A stretch of 23,334 bases of DNA from the IMG/VR virus record IMGVR_UViG_3300025640_000055, positions 1-23,334 of that record. One strand, given 5' to 3'. The notes under the pieces are model-generated. The model saw only the letters and a list, made by a program, of their open reading frames with translations, was not told the origin of the DNA and made no database searches. The DNA is from a virus. Shown piece after piece: positions 14,088-21,143 of the stretch (the first letter of the stretch is position 1; each line of letters starts with the position of its first letter). Made by a program: the position numbers and the translations under genes.

Positions 14088-16796
14088 ATGCCAACAGGAA
14101 TTCTTGTAGGTGCGGCGATTAGTACAGCTACAGTTGGGCTTACTACAGGTGCAGTGTTTATAGGTGGTCATTTTGCAACTCACTTCTTAGTTACTGCGGC
14201 TATGGGTGCGGCTTTACAGGCTCTTGCACCTAAACCTACTGCATCAGGAGCTAATAGAGGTTATGACACTAATTCTATCGGACCTGCTCAAGACCATCAG
14301 ATTATATATGGTAAGATGAAAGTTGGTGGGGCTATAGTATTTGATGAAGCTACAGGTAACAATAATAAATTCTTACATAGAGTAATTGCTGTAGCTGGAC
14401 ACGAGGTAGAGTCTTTTGATGGCTTCTATCTTAATGACGATCTAATTTCTGCAACAGTTGGTGGATACTTAGTTAGTGAAAACTATAGTAAAGAAGCTAG
14501 GAATTTTCCAGAGTCTACTTTTCAGTCAGGTAGATATTACTCAACTTTACCTGAAGGGGTTGGTACTGAGTTCCCAACGTATGAAGAACTACAGGTTTTT
14601 TTATTGGGTGGTGGCATATACCCTGCTTTAGCCGCTCTTGCATCAATGAGAGAGAGACTAGTTAGGATTAATACTCACAACGGTTCTACAGATCAGTTAG
14701 CAGATGCTGACCTAGTTGAAGAATCTACTGAGTGGGGTAACGAGTACAGACTACGTGGTGTAGCATATATGTATGTTAGACTTAAGTTTAATGCGGATGC
14801 TTTCCCTAATGGTATACCTGTTATAACTGCTTTAGTAAAAGGTAAGAAGTTATACGACCCTCGTACTAGTACTACAGTTTGGTCAGATAACCCTGCTCTC
14901 TGCTTAAGAGACTACCTTACAAGTAAGTATGGTCTAGAAGAAAACATAGTTAATATAGACGACACACTTGTTATTAGTTCAGCTAATATCTGTGACCAAA
15001 CTAATACTATTGCTGGTACAACTAGGTATACTTGTAACGGATCGTTTACCACTGCATCTACACCTTATGATATGATGAGTGAGTTACTTAAGTCTATGGG
15101 TGGATCTTTGTGGTATGCTCAAGGTAAGTGGCGTATGAAGTCTGCTTACTGGACTGATACAGTAATGGATCTAAACGAAGACGATTTAAGGTCTGGTATA
15201 TCTGTTTCTACTAGACACTCTAGAAGAGATAACTTTAATGTTATTAAAGGTACGTTTAGAGGTGAAGAAAGTAACTGGCAAGTAACAGATTACCCACAAG
15301 TAACTAGCCCTGCATATCTAGTCGCTGATGGAGGTCAAGAATCTGTAGCGGATGTAGATCTTTCTTTTACTGACAACTATATAGAAGCTAGAAGACTTGG
15401 TTTAATTTCCTTGGAGCGTAATAGACAACAGCTTACAGTTAATGCTAGTTTTGGTCTTAGGACTTTAGCCTTACAGGTTGGTGACAACGTAAGAATATCT
15501 AACGAAAGGTTTGGTTGGACTCTTACAGAAGAAGGTGACAATAGAAAAGAGTTTGAAGTTGTTAGCTGGTCGTTTGGTCTTACAGACGGTTTAGATTTAC
15601 AAACACAAATGACACTACGTGAGACTGCTGAGTCTGTATTTGATGAAGTAGATGACGGTGTAAAATACGAGAGAGACAACACTTCACTACTATCTCCCTT
15701 CTTAGTTCCTTCGGTAGGCTTGTCAGCAGTTGTTAGAACTCAAGTTATACGGGAGAAGCTAACTAATATTATTACCCTTACTGTAACTTCTGGTGCTAGT
15801 GAGAGAATAGATTATGTAGAGTGTGAGTTTAAGTTATCCTCTGCCGATACAGATAGCTGGATTACTCTAGGAACTGGTCAGATTGGTGACTTTGAAGCTG
15901 TAGATCTTGAAGATGGTAACTACGATTTTAGAGGTAGAGCTATCAACACTTTTGGAGTTAAAGGAGAGTGGGAGTATTTATTTAGTATAAATGCCTCTGG
16001 ACTATTAGCTCCTCCATCAGATGTAACTGGTCTTGTAGCTGAAGTTAATGGTTCTGTTATTACTCTTGATTGGGAAGCTATACCAGATCTTGATTTATCA
16101 TACTATAGAATAAGATACTCTACTGAATTTGCAGGGGCTACTTGGGCTAACTCTCTAACTTACGTAGATAAAGTGCCTAGACCAGCTTCTAGTGTATCGG
16201 TTCCAGCTAGAGCAGGTACATACTTAGTTAAAGCCTATGATAAATCTGGTATAGGATCTGTTAACCACACCTCTGTAATTGTACCACTAGCTAATATAGC
16301 ACCTCTAAGCCAGTCAACAACACTGACAGATAGCCCTTCTTTTACAGGCTCTAAAACTAATACAGAGGTTGTTAGTAACAGTTTAAGGTTAGATGATTAT
16401 GTAACCTCCCCTTCTGAAGGTGAATACTTATTTAGTAATCATATAGAGACACACAATGGACAAGTTAACAGGAGCAGAGTATATGTAAGTGCTACAACAG
16501 TAAGACATGACGATACTGCTGGGTTATTTGATGACCAGCCTGATTTGTTTGATGATGGTGTTGGTTTCTTCGATGACCTTGGTGGTAATAGTCAGTTTGC
16601 TGATACTAATATAATAACTTTAGTCTCAACAACACAAGATGATCCAGCTGGAACTCCTACTTGGTCTTCTTATACAGCAATTAAAGTAGCAGACCTTAGT
16701 GCAAGAGCATTTAGGTTTAAAGTTAAACTTACATCTTCAAGCAATAATATAACCCCGTCTGTTACTTCGCTGACAGCTTATGTAGAGGAATACTAA
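14088..16796 (+). CDS. Tail tip attachment protein, lambda J-like, with Fn3 domain
   Basis: A 902-residue central tip protein, probably trimeric and involved in host recognition. The N-terminus has a small-residue hydrophobic stretch (AAMGAALQALAPKPTASGAN), then GPAQDHQIIYGKMKVGGAIV and HRVIAVAGHEVESFDGFYLN, the standard J/Phage-tail_3 opening. The hub domains follow (NPALCLRDYLTSKYGLEE, YDMMSELLKSMGGSLWYAQG, KWRMKSAYW, LISLERNRQQ). Residues about 641-740 form a fibronectin type III domain (PSDVTGLVAEVNGSVITLDW, YYRIRYS, AGTYLVKAYDKSG). Near the C-terminus are three tandem heptads with FDD (16524-16577) and a final beta segment. AAGGAG is 7 nt before ATG 14088. Unlike phages with a separate receptor-binding J end, it is followed by a dedicated fibre gene. 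Confidence 0.88.
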   Translation: MPTGILVGAAISTATVGLTTGAVFIGGHFATHFLVTAAMGAALQALAPKPTASGANRGYDTNSIGPAQDHQIIYGKMKVGGAIVFDEATGNNNKFLHRVIAVAGHEVESFDGFYLNDDLISATVGGYLVSENYSKEARNFPESTFQSGRYYSTLPEGVGTEFPTYEELQVFLLGGGIYPALAALASMRERLVRINTHNGSTDQLADADLVEESTEWGNEYRLRGVAYMYVRLKFNADAFPNGIPVITALVKGKKLYDPRTSTTVWSDNPALCLRDYLTSKYGLEENIVNIDDTLVISSANICDQTNTIAGTTRYTCNGSFTTASTPYDMMSELLKSMGGSLWYAQGKWRMKSAYWTDTVMDLNEDDLRSGISVSTRHSRRDNFNVIKGTFRGEESNWQVTDYPQVTSPAYLVADGGQESVADVDLSFTDNYIEARRLGLISLERNRQQLTVNASFGLRTLALQVGDNVRISNERFGWTLTEEGDNRKEFEVVSWSFGLTDGLDLQTQMTLRETAESVFDEVDDGVKYERDNTSLLSPFLVPSVGLSAVVRTQVIREKLTNIITLTVTSGASERIDYVECEFKLSSADTDSWITLGTGQIGDFEAVDLEDGNYDFRGRAINTFGVKGEWEYLFSINASGLLAPPSDVTGLVAEVNGSVITLDWEAIPDLDLSYYRIRYSTEFAGATWANSLTYVDKVPRPASSVSVPARAGTYLVKAYDKSGIGSVNHTSVIVPLANIAPLSQSTTLTDSPSFTGSKTNTEVVSNSLRLDDYVTSPSEGEYLFSNHIETHNGQVNRSRVYVSATTVRHDDTAGLFDDQPDLFDDGVGFFDDLGGNSQFADTNIITLVSTTQDDPAGTPTWSSYTAIKVADLSARAFRFKVKLTSSSNNITPSVTSLTAYVEEY
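16524..16583 (+). repeat. Three tandem FDD heptad repeats inside the J-like gene
   Basis: The translation reads LFDDQPD LFDDGVG FFDDLGG, three copies of [LF]FDDxx(G/D) with an exact 21-nt spacing (FDD codons at 16527, 16548 and 16569). The DNA copies differ at synonymous and variable sites, so the repeat is not a recent copy error but is kept at protein level. The acidic DD pairs suggest a metal-binding or folding site. Confidence 0.7.
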
Positions 16797-16798
16797 TA

Positions 16799-17476
16799 AT
16801 GTCACAGAACGATTTAAGTATCGCTAATCAAACCTTCCCTAGTTTTAGGTCAGATTTAAATAATGCACTACAAGCATTAGGTAGTTTAAGTAGCGGTAGT
16901 TCTGCTCCTACTACTACTTACGCTAATATGCTTTGGTATGATACCTCAGCTAATATATTAAAAGTTAGATCTGAAGCAGATGATGCTTGGATTAATATGG
17001 GTTATTTAGACCAGTCTACTAACTTGTTTAAAATATTAGATGATACTATAGTAACAAATACATCTGGTGTTCAAACAGGGTTGCTAGGAACTCAGGCTAC
17101 TAACGTATGGCAGACTGGAACAGGTACTACAGAGAGTTTAGTTTCACCAGCTAAACTTAAAGCGGCTACACAAGGTACATCTAGTTTAAGTGAGAGTGGA
17201 TATCAAACATTTCCATCAGGTTTGTACATGCAGTGGGGGAGAGTTACAGGTGTAAACGCGGCACAGAATAAGACAGTGACTTTACCTATTGCTTTTCCTA
17301 ATAACTTTTGGGTTGTTAATGCTACACCTATGGATAACAGGGCATCAGGGGACTTTGAAGTTGACTATTATTCTGTAGCTTGTCTTCCAGTAAACTTAAG
17401 TACTTTTACAATAATCAACGAAGGTACTTCCTCTGGTAATAATCAAACTATGATGTACCAAGCTATAGGAAACTAG
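16799..17476 (+). CDS. Second tail fibre protein with gp53-like C-terminal domain
   Basis: A 225-residue fibre. The N-terminal attachment part reads IANQTFPSFRSDLNNALQAL, then APTTTYANMLWYDTSANILK and AWINMGYL, a pattern common at the start of short phage fibres. The C-terminal part is a gp53-like domain: GYQTFPSGLYMQWGRVTG, KTVTLPIAFPNNFWVVNATP and a final aromatic strand with MMYQAIGN, where YQAIG corresponds to the usual 'w.AiG' end. These domains normally carry the carbohydrate-binding tip. It begins 2 nt after the J-like gene stop, with GAGGAAT upstream. Together with the 11201 fibre it gives the particle at least two candidate receptor-binding proteins. Confidence 0.8.
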   Translation: MSQNDLSIANQTFPSFRSDLNNALQALGSLSSGSSAPTTTYANMLWYDTSANILKVRSEADDAWINMGYLDQSTNLFKILDDTIVTNTSGVQTGLLGTQATNVWQTGTGTTESLVSPAKLKAATQGTSSLSESGYQTFPSGLYMQWGRVTGVNAAQNKTVTLPIAFPNNFWVVNATPMDNRASGDFEVDYYSVACLPVNLSTFTIINEGTSSGNNQTMMYQAIGN

Positions 17477-17479
17477 ATA

Positions 17480-17704
17480 ATGGAGATAACTGATCTATGG
17501 AGTAGTGTCTTAACACTAGGCGTTGGTTTTATTGGTTTTATACTACGTGGTTACGTGGTTGAAATGCAAAGGCTACAGATCTTATTAAATCGTACTAGAG
17601 AAGAGTATGTTACAAAAGTTGAATCTACTCAGGTTCTCAGTCAGATAATGGGTAAGTTTGACAGGATAGAACAAAAGATAGATAGACTTGTGGAGAGAAA
17701 ATGA
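17480..17704 (+). CDS. Small membrane-anchored coiled-coil protein
   Basis: A 74-residue protein with one N-terminal membrane segment (about residues 8-25, SVLTLGVGFIGFILRGYVV) and a charged amphipathic C-terminal helix (EESTQ-like heptads, MGKFDRIEQKIDRLVERK) predicted to form a coiled coil. I do not recognise a family. Similar small proteins are common near phage lysis genes. It could be part of a membrane complex with the exported proteins that follow, or a small inner-membrane spanin-like protein, although it is short for that. Its stop overlaps the next start as ATGA, so expression is coupled to the exported cassette. Confidence 0.65.
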   Translation: MEITDLWSSVLTLGVGFIGFILRGYVVEMQRLQILLNRTREEYVTKVESTQVLSQIMGKFDRIEQKIDRLVERK

Positions 17705-18249
17705 AACCCCTACTTATACTACTTACCCTACTAATCAGTAGCCCTGCATTTGCTGATGACGACATAATCAAGTCAGAGAGTACAGTAATATCGGACGGAA
17801 AGATGGACACAACCATCAACAGTCCACCACCCTCTGCAATTTCCCCACAAATTAGCGCAAGTAACAGTGACTTATGTACTGTAGGTGTTGCTGGTGCAGT
17901 ACAAACACAGATACTTGGTATTTCTGCTGGTCGTACTGTAAGAGATATGAACTGTGAGAAGTTAAAGAACGCTAAGACTATGTACGATATGGGAATGAAA
18001 GTAGCCGCAGTATCTATTATGTGTCAGGACGAAAGGGTGTTTGATGCGATGCTTAACGCTGGAACTCCCTGTCCTAAGGATGGGTTGGTGGGAGATAAGG
18101 CTAGGCTTGCTTGGGAGATGGAAGCTGTAGAAGAAGAGATCGAAAGAGATCAAAACAATGTAATCAAAAGGATGTTCGATGAGAATGGTGAAACAAAGAT
18201 TGGGTTGGGTGTTATTCTTAGTAGCCTTGCCTTCCTATTGTTACTCTGA
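17701..18249 (+). CDS. Exported protein with C-terminal membrane anchor, unknown function
   Basis: A 182-residue protein with a Sec signal peptide (MKPLLILLTLLISSPAFA, likely cut after Ala18), a disordered Ser/Pro linker (SPPPSAISPQIS), and a compact domain: SDLCTVGVAGAVQTQILGIS, AGRTVRDMNCEKLKNAKTMY, DMGMKVAAVSIMCQDERVFD, then GTPCPKDG. The four conserved-looking Cys could form disulphides in the periplasm. A hydrophobic end (GLGVILSSLAFLLLL, about 168-182) would anchor it in the inner membrane, leaving almost no cytoplasmic tail. I remember this SPPPSAIS/CTVGV family from many marine phages, always uncharacterised. There is no lipobox, so it is not a standard unimolecular spanin. The last 71 nt also encode the next protein's signal peptide. 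Confidence 0.8.
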   Translation: MKPLLILLTLLISSPAFADDDIIKSESTVISDGKMDTTINSPPPSAISPQISASNSDLCTVGVAGAVQTQILGISAGRTVRDMNCEKLKNAKTMYDMGMKVAAVSIMCQDERVFDAMLNAGTPCPKDGLVGDKARLAWEMEAVEEEIERDQNNVIKRMFDENGETKIGLGVILSSLAFLLLL

Positions 18250-19051
18250 GCCATACTACTACGGAGCTACAGGTAATGCGGCATCTACATCATTAAGTTG
18301 GGGTATGCCTTCTGTGTTACCTGATGTTGCAGGTTTAGACATTAATGGGTTACTATACAGGTATACTACAGTAAAGAACCCTGAAGATGCTATGAAGGTT
18401 CATATTGGCAACCACAATGCTACTGGTGATGGCTACACGTTTAGAGAGACAGACGACTGGTCAGGTGTTCCTAGTAATACTATAGTTAAGTCTTTTGCAT
18501 TGTCTAATATTCCTTCAGCTAATTGGGGTACTGGTTTTATTGAAGTTGAGGGTGAAGGTACTGTAGAAGATGCTAGTGTTATATATAGTTACAGAGTTGA
18601 CAGGTGTTACGATCCACAGTCTGATCCATCATGTGCAGGATACATTAAACCTATACCTGATATACCCGAAGTAGAAATATATGATGCTTTAGAAGATGAG
18701 TCTGTACTTAATGCTATAGACGATGACACAGAGTTTAAGTATGATAAAGATGGTAATCGTATAGACGATGATGAAGAGGAAGAGGATAACACACGTATTG
18801 AGATGGGTCTAACAGCTTCAGCTAATGCGTTAACTCTATTTAAGACACAAGGTCAAGATACTATTATCATGGCAATAAACCAACAGACTAATATCAATAT
18901 GTATTACAACGCAAAGATCAATGGTGGTACACTTAGTGATGCCGCAGGTTTAAAAGATAGTACAATACCTGATAACAAGAAAGCCTTACGTAATAATTTA
19001 GCACAACAAATACTGCATGAGCAAATGATAGACATGCAATATAATAAATGA
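18179..19051 (+). CDS. Secreted protein with acidic calcium-loop-like segment, unknown function
   Basis: A 290-residue protein. ATG 18179 is chosen because AAGGA lies 6 nt upstream (18168-18172) and because it gives a good signal peptide (KQRLGWVLFLVALPSYCYS, cut after Ser23). The mature N-terminal half is aromatic and beta-rich (EPYYYGATGNAASTSLSWGM, PDVAGLDINGLLYRYT, NWGTGFIEVEGEGTVEDASV, IYSYRVDRC). A Cys pair flanks DPQSDPS. Residues about 180-206 are very acidic and include DKDGNRIDDDEE (189-200), which resembles a calcium-binding loop, with Asp at 1, 3 and 9, Asn at 5 and Glu at 12. The C-terminal third is helical (TRIEMGLTASANALTLFKTQ, NLAQQILHEQMIDMQ). Family remembered from marine phages next to the previous gene; function unknown. 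Confidence 0.75.
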   Translation: MRMVKQRLGWVLFLVALPSYCYSEPYYYGATGNAASTSLSWGMPSVLPDVAGLDINGLLYRYTTVKNPEDAMKVHIGNHNATGDGYTFRETDDWSGVPSNTIVKSFALSNIPSANWGTGFIEVEGEGTVEDASVIYSYRVDRCYDPQSDPSCAGYIKPIPDIPEVEIYDALEDESVLNAIDDDTEFKYDKDGNRIDDDEEEEDNTRIEMGLTASANALTLFKTQGQDTIIMAINQQTNINMYYNAKINGGTLSDAAGLKDSTIPDNKKALRNNLAQQILHEQMIDMQYNK

Positions 19052-19059
19052 GGATTACA

Positions 19060-19548
19060 ATGAAATATTCAATAGCAATACTTTCACTCTTAGCATTACC
19101 AGCATACGCTGATGTAGATATTACAGGTAATGTAGAAGCTAAGTGTGTCATTCAAACAACAAAGAGTGGTGTGTATGGCAATCCAATAGCCAGCAAGTTA
19201 AGTACTACCCCTGCTGATGGTGGTGTTCTACCAGTAATCAGATTTGATGTAGCATTAGCTAACTACTACACAGCTAACATTACACATCCAACATCCTTTA
19301 GTTCTTCTCCAGCCTTAACTGATACAGTAGCATGGACAGGTAGTACTAGTGTTACACAAACAAGTGATGCAGGTATGTCAGGCTACGATGCCGCTAAGGT
19401 TGTATACGACAACACTACAGTCTTTGATTTAACGGTTGCAGGTTCTACATGGTTCTCTACAGCTTCTAGTGCTACTTATGCCGCATCAAAACCTTTCGTC
19501 GGAGGGGTCTATACCGCAGTGGTACAGGCTAGTTGTATTGCTAAGTAG
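19060..19548 (+). CDS. Small secreted beta-rich protein, pilin-like in appearance
   Basis: A 162-residue protein from ATG 19060, preceded by TGAGGA at spacing 5-6; an ATG at 19048 overlapping the previous stop is an alternative and adds four residues. The signal peptide MKYSIAILSLLALPAYA is cut after Ala17. The mature protein is beta-prone with one Cys near each end (C29 in VEAKCVIQ, C159 in ASCIAK), GVYGNPIASKL, GGVLPVIRFDVALANYYTAN, and a final GGVYTAVVQASC strand. A Cys near the N-terminus and a closing beta strand are seen in pilin-like and DUF4402-like secreted proteins, but I do not claim homology. The gene overlaps the following TTG start. Confidence 0.7.
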   Translation: MKYSIAILSLLALPAYADVDITGNVEAKCVIQTTKSGVYGNPIASKLSTTPADGGVLPVIRFDVALANYYTANITHPTSFSSSPALTDTVAWTGSTSVTQTSDAGMSGYDAAKVVYDNTTVFDLTVAGSTWFSTASSATYAASKPFVGGVYTAVVQASCIAK

Positions 19549-19924
19549 ATTAACAGTACTTTTTCTACTGTGGGCATTTTCTACTACAGGGCATGAGATG
19601 ACACCAGCTTACCCAGTTGTTAAACCATCTCATGTTACTGGTGTAGTTAAGGTTGATATGTCTCTGTTTAATTCAAGAGAAGAGATCAAGTATTATGAGA
19701 TAGGTGTGTACGACTTAAACTGGAAGAGCATACCTTTCTCTGCAACATACAGAATTATTAAAGTAGGATATAAAACCCGTAAGAATTTCAGCGTATACAT
19801 TCGTAAGTCCGATATGGATGAAGCTACCTATGTATGCACAACCTCTAAAGTTAAAAGGCAACTCGAATCAAAAACCTTAGTATCTTCTAGGATTTGTTCT
19901 CGACTTGATGGTATGCCAGCATGA
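19538..19924 (+). CDS. Probable exported protein, possibly periplasmic-chaperone-like
   Basis: 128 residues from TTG 19538, which overlaps the preceding gene by 11 nt and yields a signal-like N-terminus (LSRLTVLFLLWAFSTTG). The frame is open further upstream to 19436, but that would lie within the previous gene and lose the signal sequence position. ATG 19598 with AGGG six nt upstream is an alternative giving a 108-residue protein without signal. The body reads MTPAYPVVKPSHVTGVVKVD, SLFNSREEIKYYEIGVYDLN, WKSIPFSATYRIIKVGYKTR, KNFSVYIRKSDMDEATYVC, then SRICSR. Edge-strand patterns and a basic Arg/Lys before 'FSVYI' recall the immunoglobulin-like first domain of PapD-type chaperones; this is a weak inference. 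Confidence 0.6.
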   Translation: MLSRLTVLFLLWAFSTTGHEMTPAYPVVKPSHVTGVVKVDMSLFNSREEIKYYEIGVYDLNWKSIPFSATYRIIKVGYKTRKNFSVYIRKSDMDEATYVCTTSKVKRQLESKTLVSSRICSRLDGMPA

Positions 19925-20316
19925 GATTAACAGCACTTCTATGTATTTTATCTAGCTCTGCTTTTGCGGAGAGTAGTTCACTCGCTTTGTCGTTACCTAG
20001 TCCACCAATGAATTATCAATCAGATAGTTTCTCTGCAAACAATTTACGTTGTAGTAATGCTGTAGGTGGTGGTATAAACCTTGAGTATGGTGTAACTGGT
20101 GTACTGTCTAGCTTCGACACTGCAAATAGAGATAAAGACATAGGTGTGTATGCACGTATAGTTATACCTTTAGATAGACCTAAGTCTCGTATAAACTGTA
20201 ATGACTTGTATCAAGTAGAACTTGCACAACGTAGGTTAGAGATACAGAAACTAAGAGATGAGTTGGACGCACTAAAGAACTTACAATCTGACAACAACAT
20301 GGACTTTGAAAACTAA
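19921..20316 (+). CDS. Exported protein with C-terminal coiled coil, unknown function
   Basis: A 131-residue protein whose ATG overlaps the previous stop (ATGA). Signal peptide MRLTALLCILSSSAFA is cut after Ala16; the Cys at position 8 lies inside the hydrophobic core and is not a lipobox. The mature part contains PSPPMNYQSDSFSANNLRCS, NAVGGGINLEYGVTGVL, RDKDIGVYARIVIPLDRPKS and RINCNDLY, so a small beta domain with two Cys likely bonded. It ends in a predicted coiled coil (VELAQRRLEIQKLRDELDAL, about residues 99-118). I recall this family too from phage late regions, again with no function. The start of the next gene overlaps its stop by one base. Confidence 0.75.
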   Translation: MRLTALLCILSSSAFAESSSLALSLPSPPMNYQSDSFSANNLRCSNAVGGGINLEYGVTGVLSSFDTANRDKDIGVYARIVIPLDRPKSRINCNDLYQVELAQRRLEIQKLRDELDALKNLQSDNNMDFEN

Positions 20317-20816
20317 TGGTAGATCTCACAGAATTTGATAACCTTGCAGATAAACAGATTAAAGCTGGTAATGTTAAGATGTCTTTTGCATCTGTGTTAG
20401 CAATCATAACCTTTATTTCCACTGTGGTTGCTGGATTGTATGGTGGGTTTGTTATGTATCAAAAGATTGAGGAAGTTGCTGGACTAGACTTAAGTGCTTA
20501 TCAACAACAGATGGATGTAATGGATGCTAAGGTATCTGGTATATCTGATAAGGTTGAAGAAAGCGTAGAATACACTAGAGATATTAAGAATGGACTTAAA
20601 GATGATCTGTTACGCATAGAACAACAGACAGATAGAGTAGAAGACATGGTACGTGACAATGAAGACAAGGTACGTAAGATGATTGATGATGCTGAAGTTC
20701 GCTTTGAGAACCAGAGAGAACGTGTAAGAGTGTCACAGAGTGGTTCTATGAAAGAGTTAGAAACTAAACTAATGGATAAACTGCAAAGGGCGTTAGATAA
20801 CCCTCTCGCTGACTAG
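20316..20816 (+). CDS. Membrane protein with long coiled coil
   Basis: A 166-residue protein with one membrane segment at about residues 23-48 (MSFASVLAIITFISTVVAGL, YGGFVMY) followed by a roughly 110-residue helical, highly charged coiled coil (MDAKVSGISDKVEESVEYTR, LLRIEQQTDRVEDMVRDNED, MKELETKLMDKLQRALDN). The topology is not certain: the 22-residue leading part is neutral to acidic with a Lys pair near the membrane. It could be an inner-membrane spanin-like subunit, since it lies just before the holin and lysin genes, but I find no outer-membrane lipoprotein partner. It could equally act with the exported cassette. No family is recognised. Confidence 0.7.
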   Translation: MVDLTEFDNLADKQIKAGNVKMSFASVLAIITFISTVVAGLYGGFVMYQKIEEVAGLDLSAYQQQMDVMDAKVSGISDKVEESVEYTRDIKNGLKDDLLRIEQQTDRVEDMVRDNEDKVRKMIDDAEVRFENQRERVRVSQSGSMKELETKLMDKLQRALDNPLAD

Positions 20817-20825
20817 GAGATTAGA

Positions 20826-21143
20826 ATGAGTGAATTTGAAAAAGCAGACTTAGATGGTAATGGTTCAGTAGATAAGTCTGAATGGGATGCTTTACTATTA
20901 GACGACAAAAGGATGCAGATAGAGGATGAAAACTCTAAGAGAGATCAACAACGTAAGATGGTTTGGTTCTCGTTAGCAGGTCTATTACTCTATCCTGTTA
21001 TGATTATTATATGTAACTTACTAGGACAAGAAGTTGCGGCAAACAACCTAACTGCTATTGCTCCTACATACTGTATCGCAGTTGTTGGTATCGTTACTGC
21101 CTTCTTTGGTTTTACTAATATTAAGAAGAAGGATGACTACTGA
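20826..21143 (+). CDS. EF-hand membrane protein, holin-like
   Basis: A 105-residue protein with a canonical EF-hand loop at residues 8-19, DLDGNGSVDKSE: Asp at 1, 3 and 9, Asn at 5, Gly at 6, Val at 8 and Glu at 12, all in the calcium-ligand pattern. A charged helix follows (KRMQIEDENSKRDQQRKM), then two membrane segments at about 45-68 (MVWFSLAGLLLYPVMIIICN) and 75-99 (LTAIAPTYCIAVVGIVTAFF), and a basic end IKKKDDY. Size, two membrane helices, basic C-terminus and location just before a holin-like gene and the endolysin suggest a holin or holin regulator. The EF-hand would be cytoplasmic if the positive-inside rule holds. AGGAGA lies five nt before ATG 20826. Confidence 0.75.
   Translation: MSEFEKADLDGNGSVDKSEWDALLLDDKRMQIEDENSKRDQQRKMVWFSLAGLLLYPVMIIICNLLGQEVAANNLTAIAPTYCIAVVGIVTAFFGFTNIKKKDDY

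Noticed and set aside
18179-18250. Lipoprotein signal (LPSYC) in the 18179 protein
   Set aside because: Tyr just before the Cys and Pro at -3 do not fit a lipobox; cleavage after CYS by signal peptidase I is more likely.
19436-19537. Upstream extension of the 19538 gene within the previous gene
   Set aside because: It would bury the signal-like sequence in mid-protein and overlap another gene by over 100 nt; no ribosome binding site is convincing there.
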